Assembly: GCA_035535015.1 (NCBI GenBank)
Contig: DATLQU010000029.1
Coordinates: forward strand, 1-30,508
Length of the DNA: 30,508 bases
DNA from: Palsa-661 sp035535015
Lineage (GTDB): Bacteria; Actinomycetota; Acidimicrobiia; Acidimicrobiales; UBA8190
Direction of reading: 5' to 3'
Each line of letters begins with the position of its first letter. Within the stretch, counting starts at the first letter, position 1. The notes under the pieces were generated by a model. The model was not told the DNA's origin. It saw only the letters and a program-made list of their open reading frames with translations, and searched no databases. This document shows positions 23,211-30,383 of the stretch, one piece after another. The translations under genes and the position numbers were made by a program.

Positions 23211-23894
23211 TCATTCGAAGCGGAGTCGTCGCGCAATGACATCACCGGCGACGTCATCGAGCTGGCGACTGTTTCCAAAGGCGTAGGCCCGTAGCCGGAT
23301 GAGGGCTTCGTTGACACTCACCCCGAGCTGGACCGAAACCATCCCGACTGCCTGGTGCACGACAACCCGATGTTCCGTCACACGGGTGAGTTCGGCAGCC
23401 AGCGTCCCCGGTGCGGCATCGCTCTGCATGTTGATCACGACCTCCGTCACGATGCTGGCTAAGACCAGTGCGTCGGAGTGCTGGTCGACGGTGAGGGCGC
23501 CCGAGTCGTCGCGGTAGAGATCGAGCGCGCCCAAGCTGACGGCACCTAGTTGCAGCGGGAAGGAAAAAATGGCCCTCACGCCTGCGTCGAGCGCGGGCGG
23601 CGTGAACGCCAACCAGTGTCTGGTGGGAAAAGCCAGATCCGGTTCCGCTATCGGCTGAGCCAAGTTGTAGGCATCGATGCAAGGCCCCTCTCCCAGTGTG
23701 AACTGCAGCTCTTCGATGAGCGAGCTGACCGCATCGGTCATGCCTACCGATCCAAGGGGCACGTCCGCGAACATCAGCATGATTCCGGCGCCACTCAACT
23801 CTGTGACGTCCTTGCAGGCGCCACAGAGTTGGTCCATCGACCGTTCGCTGTTCTCAGCCAGGCGGTTCAGGATGCGCAGACGGCGGTCGTTCAT
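23211..23894 (-). CDS. GAF-ANTAR regulator, type B
   Basis: A 227-residue predicted transcription antiterminator. A GAF sensor domain (about 25-160) holds FTLGEGPCIDAYN and VSLGALDLYRDD. An ANTAR RNA-binding domain follows (about 170-227: VTEHRVVVHQAVGMVSVQLGVSVNEALIRLRAYAF, ending VIARRLRFE). ANTAR domains bind paired hexaloop hairpins in nascent RNA and block termination. The ligand sensed by the GAF domain is unknown. Start ATG 23894 is used; the open frame extends 11 codons further. The truncated type A gene follows it. The same B-then-A order recurs at 30508-29523. Confidence 0.88.
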   Translation of the reverse strand: MNDRRLRILNRLAENSERSMDQLCGACKDVTELSGAGIMLMFADVPLGSVGMTDAVSSLIEELQFTLGEGPCIDAYNLAQPIAEPDLAFPTRHWLAFTPPALDAGVRAIFSFPLQLGAVSLGALDLYRDDSGALTVDQHSDALVLASIVTEVVINMQSDAAPGTLAAELTRVTEHRVVVHQAVGMVSVQLGVSVNEALIRLRAYAFGNSRQLDDVAGDVIARRLRFE

Positions 23895-24116
23895 CTCGGT
23901 GACAGTCCTTGCCCTAGCAACGATCACCGAAGGGAGTTCGGCTTGCTGGACGCACTCCTTGTGACTACGCCACTACAAGGCTTATCGCGCACACGCTTAG
24001 TTTCGCAACCCCCCGTTGCGGCGCTTCAGGGGATGTGCGCTACGGTGCTTGCAGTTGCCCCTTCCTCGTCAGGAGGTAGCCGACTTCCAGCGGGCGAGCG
24101 AAGACGAGGTGACTTT

Positions 24117-24455
24117 GTGGCTAAAGATGTCGTAGTTGAAGCCATCGATGATGTGGCCAGTGCCGTCCACGAGAATGTGAGCGACCAAGAAGATCTTCTT
24201 GTCGAATTGGCCCAAGTGCGCCAAGAGCGCATTGAGGGCGTGCCACTCGGGGAGGCACTTGGCGGACCAGTTCGGCCTCGAGCCCTCGTGATCTTGGACC
24301 GCATCGTCAACCGACTTACCCTCGGAAGCGCACGTTTGCGACGTGCACTGATCACCTCCCTGGTCAAGGATGGGGAGAGCGTGACCTCGGTGGCGACTCG
24401 ATTCGAAGTCACGCATCAGCGCATCTCGTCAATCCTTCGACGAGGTAAGGACTGA
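24117..24455 (+). CDS. Small HTH protein of unknown function
   Basis: A 112-residue protein from GTG 24117, preceded by GAGGTGA. The N-terminal half is acidic and helical (EAIDDVASAVHENVSDQEDLLVELAQ). The C-terminal third looks like a helix-turn-helix: ALITSLVKDGESVTSVATRFEVTHQRISSILRRGKD. It resembles a sigma-region-4- or Trp-repressor-like fold by shape only, and I do not recognise the family. It is the only plus-strand gene in the tRNA-Ala island and is divergent from the GAF-ANTAR gene, so it could regulate that gene or itself. Confidence 0.7.
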   Translation: MAKDVVVEAIDDVASAVHENVSDQEDLLVELAQVRQERIEGVPLGEALGGPVRPRALVILDRIVNRLTLGSARLRRALITSLVKDGESVTSVATRFEVTHQRISSILRRGKD

Positions 24456-24509
24456 CTGGAGGGTCCCGTCCTGTGTTGGCGGCACCGGCCCGTTCATCAA
24501 CTGGGTATC

Positions 24510-24580
24510 GCCGGGTCGGTGACGGTCTGATCAACGGGCGTGCCGGGTCGGTGACGGTCTGATCAACGGGCGTGCCGGGT
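24510..24580. repeat. 32-base tandem repeat, 2.2 copies
   Basis: The unit GCCGGGTCGGTGACGGTCTG... (continuing ATCAACGGGCGT) occupies 24510-24541 and 24542-24573 without differences, then GCCGGGT at 24574-24580. It fills the gap between the HTH gene stop and the next gene. There are no spacers, so this is not a CRISPR array; it could be iteron-like or a simple duplication. Confidence 0.85.
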
Positions 24581-24679
24581 GTGCTAGTCGACAACTCCGA
24601 TCAGCTGCCTCGACCAATCCGTTCAGTCCTTCATAGAGATAGGAGGAAGCTGCCCCTTCCTCGGAAGCTTGAAGACGAC

Positions 24680-25099
24680 CTACTTGGACCAACCCCGCCG
24701 TGGCCGCAACGTGATTCCGGCCCTGTGCAAGGCAAGCGCCACGGTGTCAGTGGCGACACCGAAGTGATCGGACAGTTTGGCCAGAGATTGACCAGCGAGA
24801 TAGAGCCGAGCTGCTTCCTCGGTCTGATTAGGACCTAACCGGGGTGCTCGACGGGGTAGGCCGTGTCGGCGGGCGTGCTTCTGGACGGTGCTCTGATCAA
24901 CGCTGAACTTCTGAGCTAGAACATCGACGGGCAATCCTTCGACGTAACCCTGGGTCAGCTCCTCCACCTTGGTCGGTTCAAGTCTCCGACACACCCGTCT
25001 TGGGGTTCGAGTTTTTGCCGTTTTGGACCCAGATGGGACCATTTCCAGGAGGTCCCGGAGACATTCTCCCTGGTCAGAATGGTTCAAGTAACGTCCCAT
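24680..25099 (-). CDS. Double helix-turn-helix protein of the recombinase-associated type
   Basis: A 139-residue basic protein with two tandem HTH units: 58-80 (VDVLAQKFSVDQSTVQKHARRHG) and 104-127 (SLAKLSDHFGVATDTVALALHRAG). Each resembles the DNA-binding tail of Hin-type serine recombinases or IS element HTHs. Such proteins often sit next to recombinase genes in actinobacteria; none is seen here, so this may be a leftover part of a mobile element. ATG 25099 overlaps a TAA of the upstream DUF2786 frame (TAATG), with GGAGG two bases ahead. Confidence 0.75.
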   Translation of the reverse strand: MGRYLNHSDQGECLRDLLEMVPSGSKTAKTRTPRRVCRRLEPTKVEELTQGYVEGLPVDVLAQKFSVDQSTVQKHARRHGLPRRAPRLGPNQTEEAARLYLAGQSLAKLSDHFGVATDTVALALHRAGITLRPRRGWSK

Positions 25100-25143
25100 T
25101 ACCTCCACACGGTCAGCTCACACACACTCACCTGCTCCACGCC

Positions 25144-25168
25144 GCGCAGCGCAGCGCAGCGCAGCGCA
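25144..25168. repeat. GCGCA pentanucleotide repeat, five copies
   Basis: Five perfect back-to-back copies of GCGCA. The unit is not a multiple of three. The array lies beyond the likely true end of the DUF2786 gene and ahead of the double-HTH gene. Confidence 0.9.
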
Positions 25169-25198
25169 AAAGACGACTGTATCTGTGTGGCCCCACGA

Positions 25199-26580
25199 TC
25201 AGGCTGTCGCCTTGTCCTCAAGGATTGGTCCGCGTGCGATGTCAGCCAGTTCGGCAGCCACCTGCCCAACGGCCCAGCCCGAGGAGTCGGGCGCGGAGAG
25301 TTCAAGCCCTTGGAATCCGGGAACGTTTCGTTCCGGAGCTCGTCTACTGCTCGCGAACGGTCGGCCAAGACAAGGAGCAGCCGTCCTCCGTGCTCGCGTA
25401 TCGCGTCCGAAGTGGCAACGTCGGCTGACTCCTTCAACCGAAGGCCGATACGGGAAGCGAACCCAACGAGAAACGACTGTCGGAACGAACGACCCTTGGC
25501 CCGCCGACCGAGCTCGGCCGAACGAACCATCGTTGTCCTGGCCTGAAGTAACAACGATGTATAGAGAAGCTCTACGGACGCGAGCTCGCCTTCGAACCCG
25601 AATACAGTCGAAAATCCGAATGACTTGCTCCACACCACTCTGCACGTGGCGGCTTCAGCGATTTGGGCCAGGAGGAATGCTTTCGCCTGAGCGTAGGGGA
25701 CGCCCACCCCGATCCGTCTCGCCGCCGGCTTTTCTCGGGCTCGCCTGCCCGCGGCATGGGCCGCCAACAGAGCGGCGTCGATCGAATGGCGCGTCATGAG
25801 TTCCTGGGCCTTGGCTGTGAGTGCCTCGGCCTCCTCATCGAACTCCGTGGACTCGGCCTTGGCCAGCAGGGCTCGGATCCGCTCCAGAGGACGGGATTCT
25901 CCCGATCCCGTCTGGCTCCGCCATGTCACGGCCAGATCGAGCGCCGCTGACCGGTCCCACGCCGACGGTGGCGGAGCGAGAATCGAGATGGTCGGCAAGT
26001 GATGGAGCATGACGAGAACCTCGAAGGCGACGAGCAAGAACCCAGCGAGATCAACGTTCAGTTCCTGAGCGGTGCGCGCCAGATGATCTGTCTGCGGGTC
26101 CCATCGAAGGACGGCGCCGACCTCGTCGAGCTGGTCCAACCACGTGGGGAGCGTCCGGTGGCGAGATCGATAAGTCTCGGCTTCCTCGGCGATGGCGTCG
26201 ACTGCCACCCGGACGTGCTTCGGGCCCAGATGGCGGCCCACGACGCGGGAGATGTCGGCCGGTTGCCATCCACGGGCCCACACCTCCCCGATTTCGCCGC
26301 AGAGGTACGAGCACGTGAGGGCGGGGACCAGCCCGGGGGTGACGCCGTCGATGCGGCCGACTCCCCACTCCCACCACGACGCGAGTTCCTCCACGTGGTG
26401 GCGAGCTTTCGAACCGTCTCCGACATCGAATCGGGCGAGAGCGGCATCGAAGTGGTGTTCGATCCGGCGCGCTAGATCAGGGGTCGGTCGGACACCGGGG
26501 CCCGCACCCTGTGGGTTCGGGCGACTGTCTTTGGGGGGCTGCTTTCCCGCCCGCATCCGACGACGACTGCGACGGCCCAT
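25199..26580 (-). pseudogene. DUF2786-containing gene with a frameshift near its 3' end
   Basis: The frame from ATG 26580 (ribosome-binding site GAGAGGA) encodes about 420 residues of good sequence. These include the DUF2786 core RIRALLAKAESTEFDEEAEALTAKAQELMTRHSID (about 230-265) and later VVLADRS-like and VDELRNETFP segments. After about 25320 the frame turns into unrelated sequence and runs to 25099. A shift of one base near 25317-25321 gives GFQGLELSAPDSSGWAVGQVAAELADIARG and a stop at 25199. That is what DUF2786 proteins look like at the end (a GWAAGR-like motif). One base is therefore missing in a CCCGG run, by mutation or assembly error. The function of DUF2786 is unknown. Confidence 0.75.
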
Positions 26581-26708
26581 CTCACAGAGGGTCCTCTCAC
26601 AACCAACAGCCAAGAACTACCACGCGGGCGCGACACCTCAGGAGATGCCCATCGACGAGGGACAATGCACAGATTCGGTGAGACGGGGGGTTGAGCCCCG
26701 CACACAGC

Positions 26709-27092
26709 TCATAGCTGGGGGGCCAGTACCCGGCGAGCGATCTCCACGCAGCGGCTGGCCCACTCGACGGCCTGACGGGCGGTGCCGAGAGCGATGTCCG
26801 AAGGGTCGTACTCCGCCCTCGGTTTGAGATCCACGAGCCGACCTAGCACCCTGGCCAACGCCACCCCATCGGGCCCGGACGCTCGGAGCAACTCCACGGC
26901 CTGACTGTGCGCGTCGCCGGCGGACCGCCGACCGGACCGGACCGAAGTGACAACATCACCGGCGTTGATGCCGGCATGAACAGCCGAGCTCGTCGCCGCA
27001 ATCTTGCGACCTTGCGTAAGATCATCCTTGGCCGACGCCAGGAACTCCTCCGCCTTGCTCAAGTATTGCTTGGCCTGCTCAATTGTGACCAC
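26709..27092 (-). CDS. HEPN-domain protein, predicted toxin of an MNT-HEPN pair
   Basis: A 127-residue all-helical HEPN protein from GTG 27092. The RX4-6H motif of HEPN RNases is present as R56-SAGDA-H62. The second helix carries SSAVHAGINAGDVV. Such proteins are RNases or tRNA-end targets held in check by a partner nucleotidyltransferase. It lies directly downstream of the MNT gene on the same strand. The start is uncertain: TTG 27119 would overlap the MNT stop by a few bases, and neither start has a strong ribosome-binding site, so translation is probably coupled. Confidence 0.83.
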   Translation of the reverse strand: MVTIEQAKQYLSKAEEFLASAKDDLTQGRKIAATSSAVHAGINAGDVVTSVRSGRRSAGDAHSQAVELLRASGPDGVALARVLGRLVDLKPRAEYDPSDIALGTARQAVEWASRCVEIARRVLAPQL

Positions 27093-27111
27093 TTTGGTCC
27101 GAAGTGGCTGT

Positions 27112-27747
27112 TTAGGCAACGTGGTGCGTTTTTGACTGGCGGATCTGCATGTCATCCAGTGTCCGACCGAATATGACAATACCCTCTCGCCTGATGTCCG
27201 ACCACACTGGGCGTCGGGACCGCAGCCGCGTCCCGATATCTCTTTCATCGACTTCCACCACTTCGACCTCATTGCCGGTCAAACGTCGGGCGAGATCGCG
27301 CCACGCTGCGATCTCGTCCATCCAGATCGGCGTTGACTCGACCCCGCTCTCATGAACAATCACGACATCAACGTCGCTATCCGGGCCGGCGTCACCTCGA
27401 GCAAACGATCCGAACACGACGACGCTGACGGGTGGTAGCTCCATCGACCGTGCTGCCTCGCCTAGCTCAGCCAGGACAAGGTCGCGCGACCGAGCCAACA
27501 AGATGACTGCGCGTGCCGCTACGTTCCCTTCAATCAGCCGATAGACGGTCGACGGGGGAACGTCAGTGCTTTCGAGAATTCCCAGGGTGGCAAGATCGGG
27601 GAGAATGCGTGACGTCTGAGCGATACTCACCCCCGACAATCGAGCCGCCGTACGAACGCTAAGGGCGGTCGAGGTCTGGGCGAAGACAGCGAGGAGCTTC
27701 CCTTGAGCACCCGGGATGACTGCTTCGACAGGACGGAGAAAGTCCAT
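27112..27747 (-). CDS. MNT-type nucleotidyltransferase with N-terminal winged HTH, predicted antitoxin
   Basis: A 211-residue protein. Residues about 15-72 form a winged helix-turn-helix (SVRTAARLSGVSIAQTSRILPDLATLGIL). The minimal nucleotidyltransferase core has GSFARG (113-118) and the metal aspartates D125 and D127 in DSDVDVVIV. In the MNT-HEPN (type VII) toxin-antitoxin systems known, the MNT partner adds nucleotides (AMP) to the HEPN toxin and silences it. The HTH makes this one likely to repress its own promoter too. The HEPN gene follows. An inverted repeat lies in its promoter region. Confidence 0.9.
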   Translation of the reverse strand: MDFLRPVEAVIPGAQGKLLAVFAQTSTALSVRTAARLSGVSIAQTSRILPDLATLGILESTDVPPSTVYRLIEGNVAARAVILLARSRDLVLAELGEAARSMELPPVSVVVFGSFARGDAGPDSDVDVVIVHESGVESTPIWMDEIAAWRDLARRLTGNEVEVVEVDERDIGTRLRSRRPVWSDIRREGIVIFGRTLDDMQIRQSKTHHVA

Positions 27748-27766
27748 GCGCCCACGGTACCATACG

Positions 27767-27784
27767 GTCTCTTATAAATGAGAC
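27767..27784. promoter_or_regulatory. Inverted repeat in the MNT-HEPN promoter
   Basis: GTCTC (27767-27771) and GAGAC (27780-27784) flank TTATAAAT, about 20 bases upstream of ATG 27747. On the minus strand, TATGGT lies 11 bases before the ATG as a possible -10 box. A binding site for the MNT protein's HTH is likely but inferred. Confidence 0.45.
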
Positions 27785-28297
27785 ATTCGTTCGATTTATG
27801 AAACACCCTTGCCGTGGCGACTTGGGGCAAACGGACGCATTTTCCAAACACGCGTCCGAACAATTGTGGGTCACCGCGTCGCCGTTCGACGCAACGGCGC
27901 TCGAAGCACCAGCCCGACGAAAGCTTTGACCAGGTACACCGCACCAACCTGCGATGGAATCCGGGGAGCGACCACTGGCATCGATTTTGCAACCACAGGT
28001 CGCCCGTTCGAGTCCGGTCAGCTCCACTGATTCGATACCTCGGCGGCGTTACTAGAAGTTCCGGATGGTGGCGGGAGGCGGTTCCCCTCCCCAGGCTCGA
28101 ATCTCGTTTCCCTACGCCAGAAGGATAATCGTCGTCAACTGTTCTGGCGTTCAAGGCGCCTTCGAGATTCCCCACTCATGGGGAGGTGAGGTGTCGCATG
28201 CGATCAGCCGTGGACTCGGACTGGTTATCCGGTGGTCTGCGGTGGCAAGCCCGGCTTGGCGACCTTACGCGCAAGCGATGCACTTATGCGCTACCTG
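27785..28297. other. Gene-free stretch holding the tRNA relic
   Basis: No protein gene is supported here. The stretch is lower in GC than the first 22 kb. It contains the degenerate tRNA-Ala 3' end at 27986-28028 and the intergenic space before the cyclase gene. A 62-codon open frame at 28186-28374 with GGAGGTGAGGTG ahead of it is noted but not called. Confidence 0.6.
27986..28028 (+). other. Degenerate tRNA-Ala 3' end, probable attachment-site relic
   Basis: This stretch matches 22700-22743 (the anticodon loop to just past the 3' end of tRNA-Ala) with one deleted base and one substitution. Its last 23 bases (28006-28028) are identical. It keeps the same orientation but has no 5' half, so it is not a tRNA. 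Integrases that use tRNA genes leave exactly this arrangement: intact tRNA on one side, 3' fragment on the other. Confidence 0.7.
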
Positions 28298-28837
28298 TCA
28301 ACCTGAAACAGCGAATAGTCTCCAGGTTCCGGGCACTCCTTTCAACTCGTGCTCGCCTCGATCATCGAACGTAATCCCCGACCCTGCGACAAAGTCAGTA
28401 ACAGTCCGTGAGACCAGTACCTCGCCTGTCCCGGCGAGCGACGACACCCGCTGCCCGATGTGGACAGCGATGCCGCCGATATCATCTCCCCGCGTCTCGA
28501 CTTCACCGACGTGCAGTCCGGCCCTTACCTCGATGCCCAGAGCCCGCACGGCCTCGCAAATAGCCATTGCACACTTGATTGCTCGAGCGGGACCGTCGAA
28601 TGTGGCCAGCAGGCCGTCGCCCGTCGGGTTCACCTTTCGTCCCCGGAACCGTTCAAGCTCGCTGGCGACGATCGAGTCGTGGCGGTCCAGCATTTGGGCC
28701 CATCGATGGTCGCCCAGCCGGGTGGCATGTGCCGTCGACCTGACGATATCGGTGAACATGACCGTGGCCAGGGCGCGGTCGGCGATCTCGACCGGCGGAG
28801 CGCCAGTTACGAACTCCTCCACTTTGTCGATTAGCAC
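28298..28837 (-). CDS. Class III adenylate/guanylate cyclase catalytic domain, separated from its hydrolase half
   Basis: A 179-residue cyclase catalytic domain. The metal aspartates are in ATVMFTDIVRST and in TGDGLLATF. At the substrate-specifying lysine position the sequence reads N-P-T-G-D, and the transition-state stretch GIAVHIGQRVSSLA has His in place of Asn but keeps Arg. This is the non-canonical pattern of the Rv1900c-like hydrolase-cyclase fusions. Upstream, the frame continues through an in-frame TAG (28862-28864) into an alpha/beta-hydrolase end. The GTG 28837 start was chosen only because it is the first start after that TAG, with no clear ribosome-binding site, so expression as a single domain is unproven. 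Confidence 0.75.
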   Translation of the reverse strand: MLIDKVEEFVTGAPPVEIADRALATVMFTDIVRSTAHATRLGDHRWAQMLDRHDSIVASELERFRGRKVNPTGDGLLATFDGPARAIKCAMAICEAVRALGIEVRAGLHVGEVETRGDDIGGIAVHIGQRVSSLAGTGEVLVSRTVTDFVAGSGITFDDRGEHELKGVPGTWRLFAVSG

Positions 28838-28864
28838 GTCGCACTCTTCTGTGGAAAACCACTA

Positions 28865-29152
28865 GTCAGTCCCAGGGACGATGATCAAGGTTGAACGCTC
28901 GATGTGCTCGGCCAGGAAGTGGGCGTGGGCCTTCGGGTTCATGAAGTCGCGCTCCCGATTGATGACCAGGGTGGGGATTCGGATTGTCGGCAGCACGGCC
29001 CGGAGGTCTAGACGGCACACCCACCTGGTGATCGCGGCGTACGACGTCTTGCTCAGCGCACCTCGTTCGAAGCGGGCCAGCCACTCGCAGAACCGTGGGT
29101 CGCCGACACGACTGGGCGCCCAGAATTCAATATGGGATCGAGGTAAACGGAC
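28865..29152 (-). pseudogene. Remnant of an alpha/beta-hydrolase domain fused to the cyclase
   Basis: Reading up from the TAG, the frame gives IPTLVINRERDFMNPKAHAHFL and HIERSTLIIVPGTD, then further up FWAPSRVGDPRFCEWLARFERG. This is the C-terminal part of the hydrolase that precedes the cyclase in Rv1900c-like proteins. Another stop closes the frame at 29153-29155, and the hydrolase active-site region is not found upstream. The original gene has therefore lost its N-terminal half and gained a TAG in the linker (VPGTD-stop-WFSTEE). Confidence 0.75.
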
Positions 29153-29522
29153 CTACCCCGAGCTCGCGATGTCCGCAGGTAAGGACGTAACCGGATAGTG
29201 AACGGGAACCGCCGCTGGACGCTGAGACAGGGCCCAGGGAAGTAACCAATGAGCACACGGTCGTCAGCGACGTCGACATGCCGATGACAGACGTTGATGC
29301 TCGGCGTCTTGCCGATACCGTGTTCGGAGACGACAAGACAGATCACCCAGTGGCTGGATCTGGAGTCCACCGGGCGACGAGGACCGGCACATTGTAGGAG
29401 CAGGATCAGTTGCCAGATGGCAGTGACTCTGCCGTAGCTCCGACAACCTCCCCATGGTCCCCCCGGAAAGCCAACAGCTCGTTCGCCGATTAGGGTGTCG
29501 TCGCTCGTTCATGGAGACGCTC
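29153..29522. other. Gene-free stretch between hydrolase remnant and GAF-ANTAR gene
   Basis: Short open frames exist on both strands but none matches a family I know. One minus-strand frame contains HGIGKT, resembling a P-loop, but the context is too short and random to call. It may hold decayed sequence of the hydrolase-cyclase N-terminus. Confidence 0.5.
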
Positions 29523-30272
29523 TCAAGGTCTCCGGGAGGACCTCGGCGGATCGAATGCTTCGGGCTTCAGAGTGCCATCAATAACTGCGTGAGCGGCGTC
29601 CACGAGACGAAGATTGTGGTTTCGGGAGTGATTGCGAAGCCGCGCGAAGGCTTGCTCCATGTCGAGTCCGGTCCTCTCCGCTACGACACCCTTGGCTTGC
29701 TCTATGACGATGCGACTGTTGAGCGCATGATTGAGCTGCTCGTTCACGAGTTGAGCTTCGGCGGCGGCCCGGTGGTGAATGATGGCGACGGTAGCGACAT
29801 CGGCCAGCGCTTGGGCGGCCATGACATCACCCTCGTCCATGGCACCCTCGTGGGAACGGAAGAGGCTCAAGGCACCGATGGTGACGCCGCGCAGACGCAT
29901 GGGTAGAGCATGCACGGACCGGAACTCGCATTCGATTGCTTTGGCAGCGAAGCGGGGCCAGCGGCCGTTGACACTCTCAAGGTCCTGGTTGACCACGGGC
30001 GCCCCGGTGCGGAAGGCATCGAGCGAAGGTCCTTCCTCGGACTGCAACTCGAACAGCTCGACAGCCCGCACCGCTTCGCTCGAGTCGGCGACCACCCGCA
30101 GGTCGCCCTCCGACGCCACCAGCATCAACCCCGCAGCCGAGACGTCGAGCACCTCGACGCATCGGTCGGCCACCATGGTCAGGAGATCGACGACGTCGAA
30201 ATCGTCCACCAGGGTGTCGACGATCGCCACGAAGGTCCGGGCCAGTAGCACTTCTCTTTCAGATCCCCGCAT
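29523..30272 (-). CDS. GAF-ANTAR regulator, type A (intact)
   Basis: A 249-residue predicted antiterminator. GAF sensor domain about 20-165 (FDVVDLLTMVADRCVEVLDV, LFELQSEEGPSLDAFRTGAPV, VTIGALSLFR). ANTAR domain about 175-235 with the near-consensus ALNSRIVIEQAKGVVAERTGLDMEQAFARLRNHSRNHNLRLVDAAHAVI. ATG 30272 has GGGGGAGG six bases upstream; the open frame extends further but is not needed. It follows a type B gene on the same strand and is the intact counterpart of the truncated gene at 22786-23106. Confidence 0.9.
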   Translation of the reverse strand: MRGSEREVLLARTFVAIVDTLVDDFDVVDLLTMVADRCVEVLDVSAAGLMLVASEGDLRVVADSSEAVRAVELFELQSEEGPSLDAFRTGAPVVNQDLESVNGRWPRFAAKAIECEFRSVHALPMRLRGVTIGALSLFRSHEGAMDEGDVMAAQALADVATVAIIHHRAAAEAQLVNEQLNHALNSRIVIEQAKGVVAERTGLDMEQAFARLRNHSRNHNLRLVDAAHAVIDGTLKPEAFDPPRSSRRP

Positions 30273-30383
30273 GAGGGGCCTCCCCCACAACCATGAGCCT
30301 CCGACCCGCCCAAGGCTCGAAGGCCGCTCTTCTGGGGGGATTCTACTCCGATATTCCATAGGGCCACGGCGGCCGCTGCTGGG

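Noticed and set aside
24510..24580. Possible CRISPR array
   Set aside because: The 32-base units are directly adjacent with no spacers and there are no cas genes in the window.
22762..27940. Shared 11-mer CCAGGTACACC at 22762-22772 and 27930-27940 as a possible attachment core
   Set aside because: An 11-base match within 5 kb is expected by chance; the tRNA 3' end gives a far longer and better placed repeat.
28186..28374. 62-codon plus-strand frame with GGAGGTGAGGTG upstream
   Set aside because: It overlaps the end of the cyclase gene antisense, is unlike any family and is very short.
29127..29370. Minus-strand frame with HGIGKT, suggesting a P-loop
   Set aside because: Only six residues match a loose motif and there are no other nucleotide-binding features.
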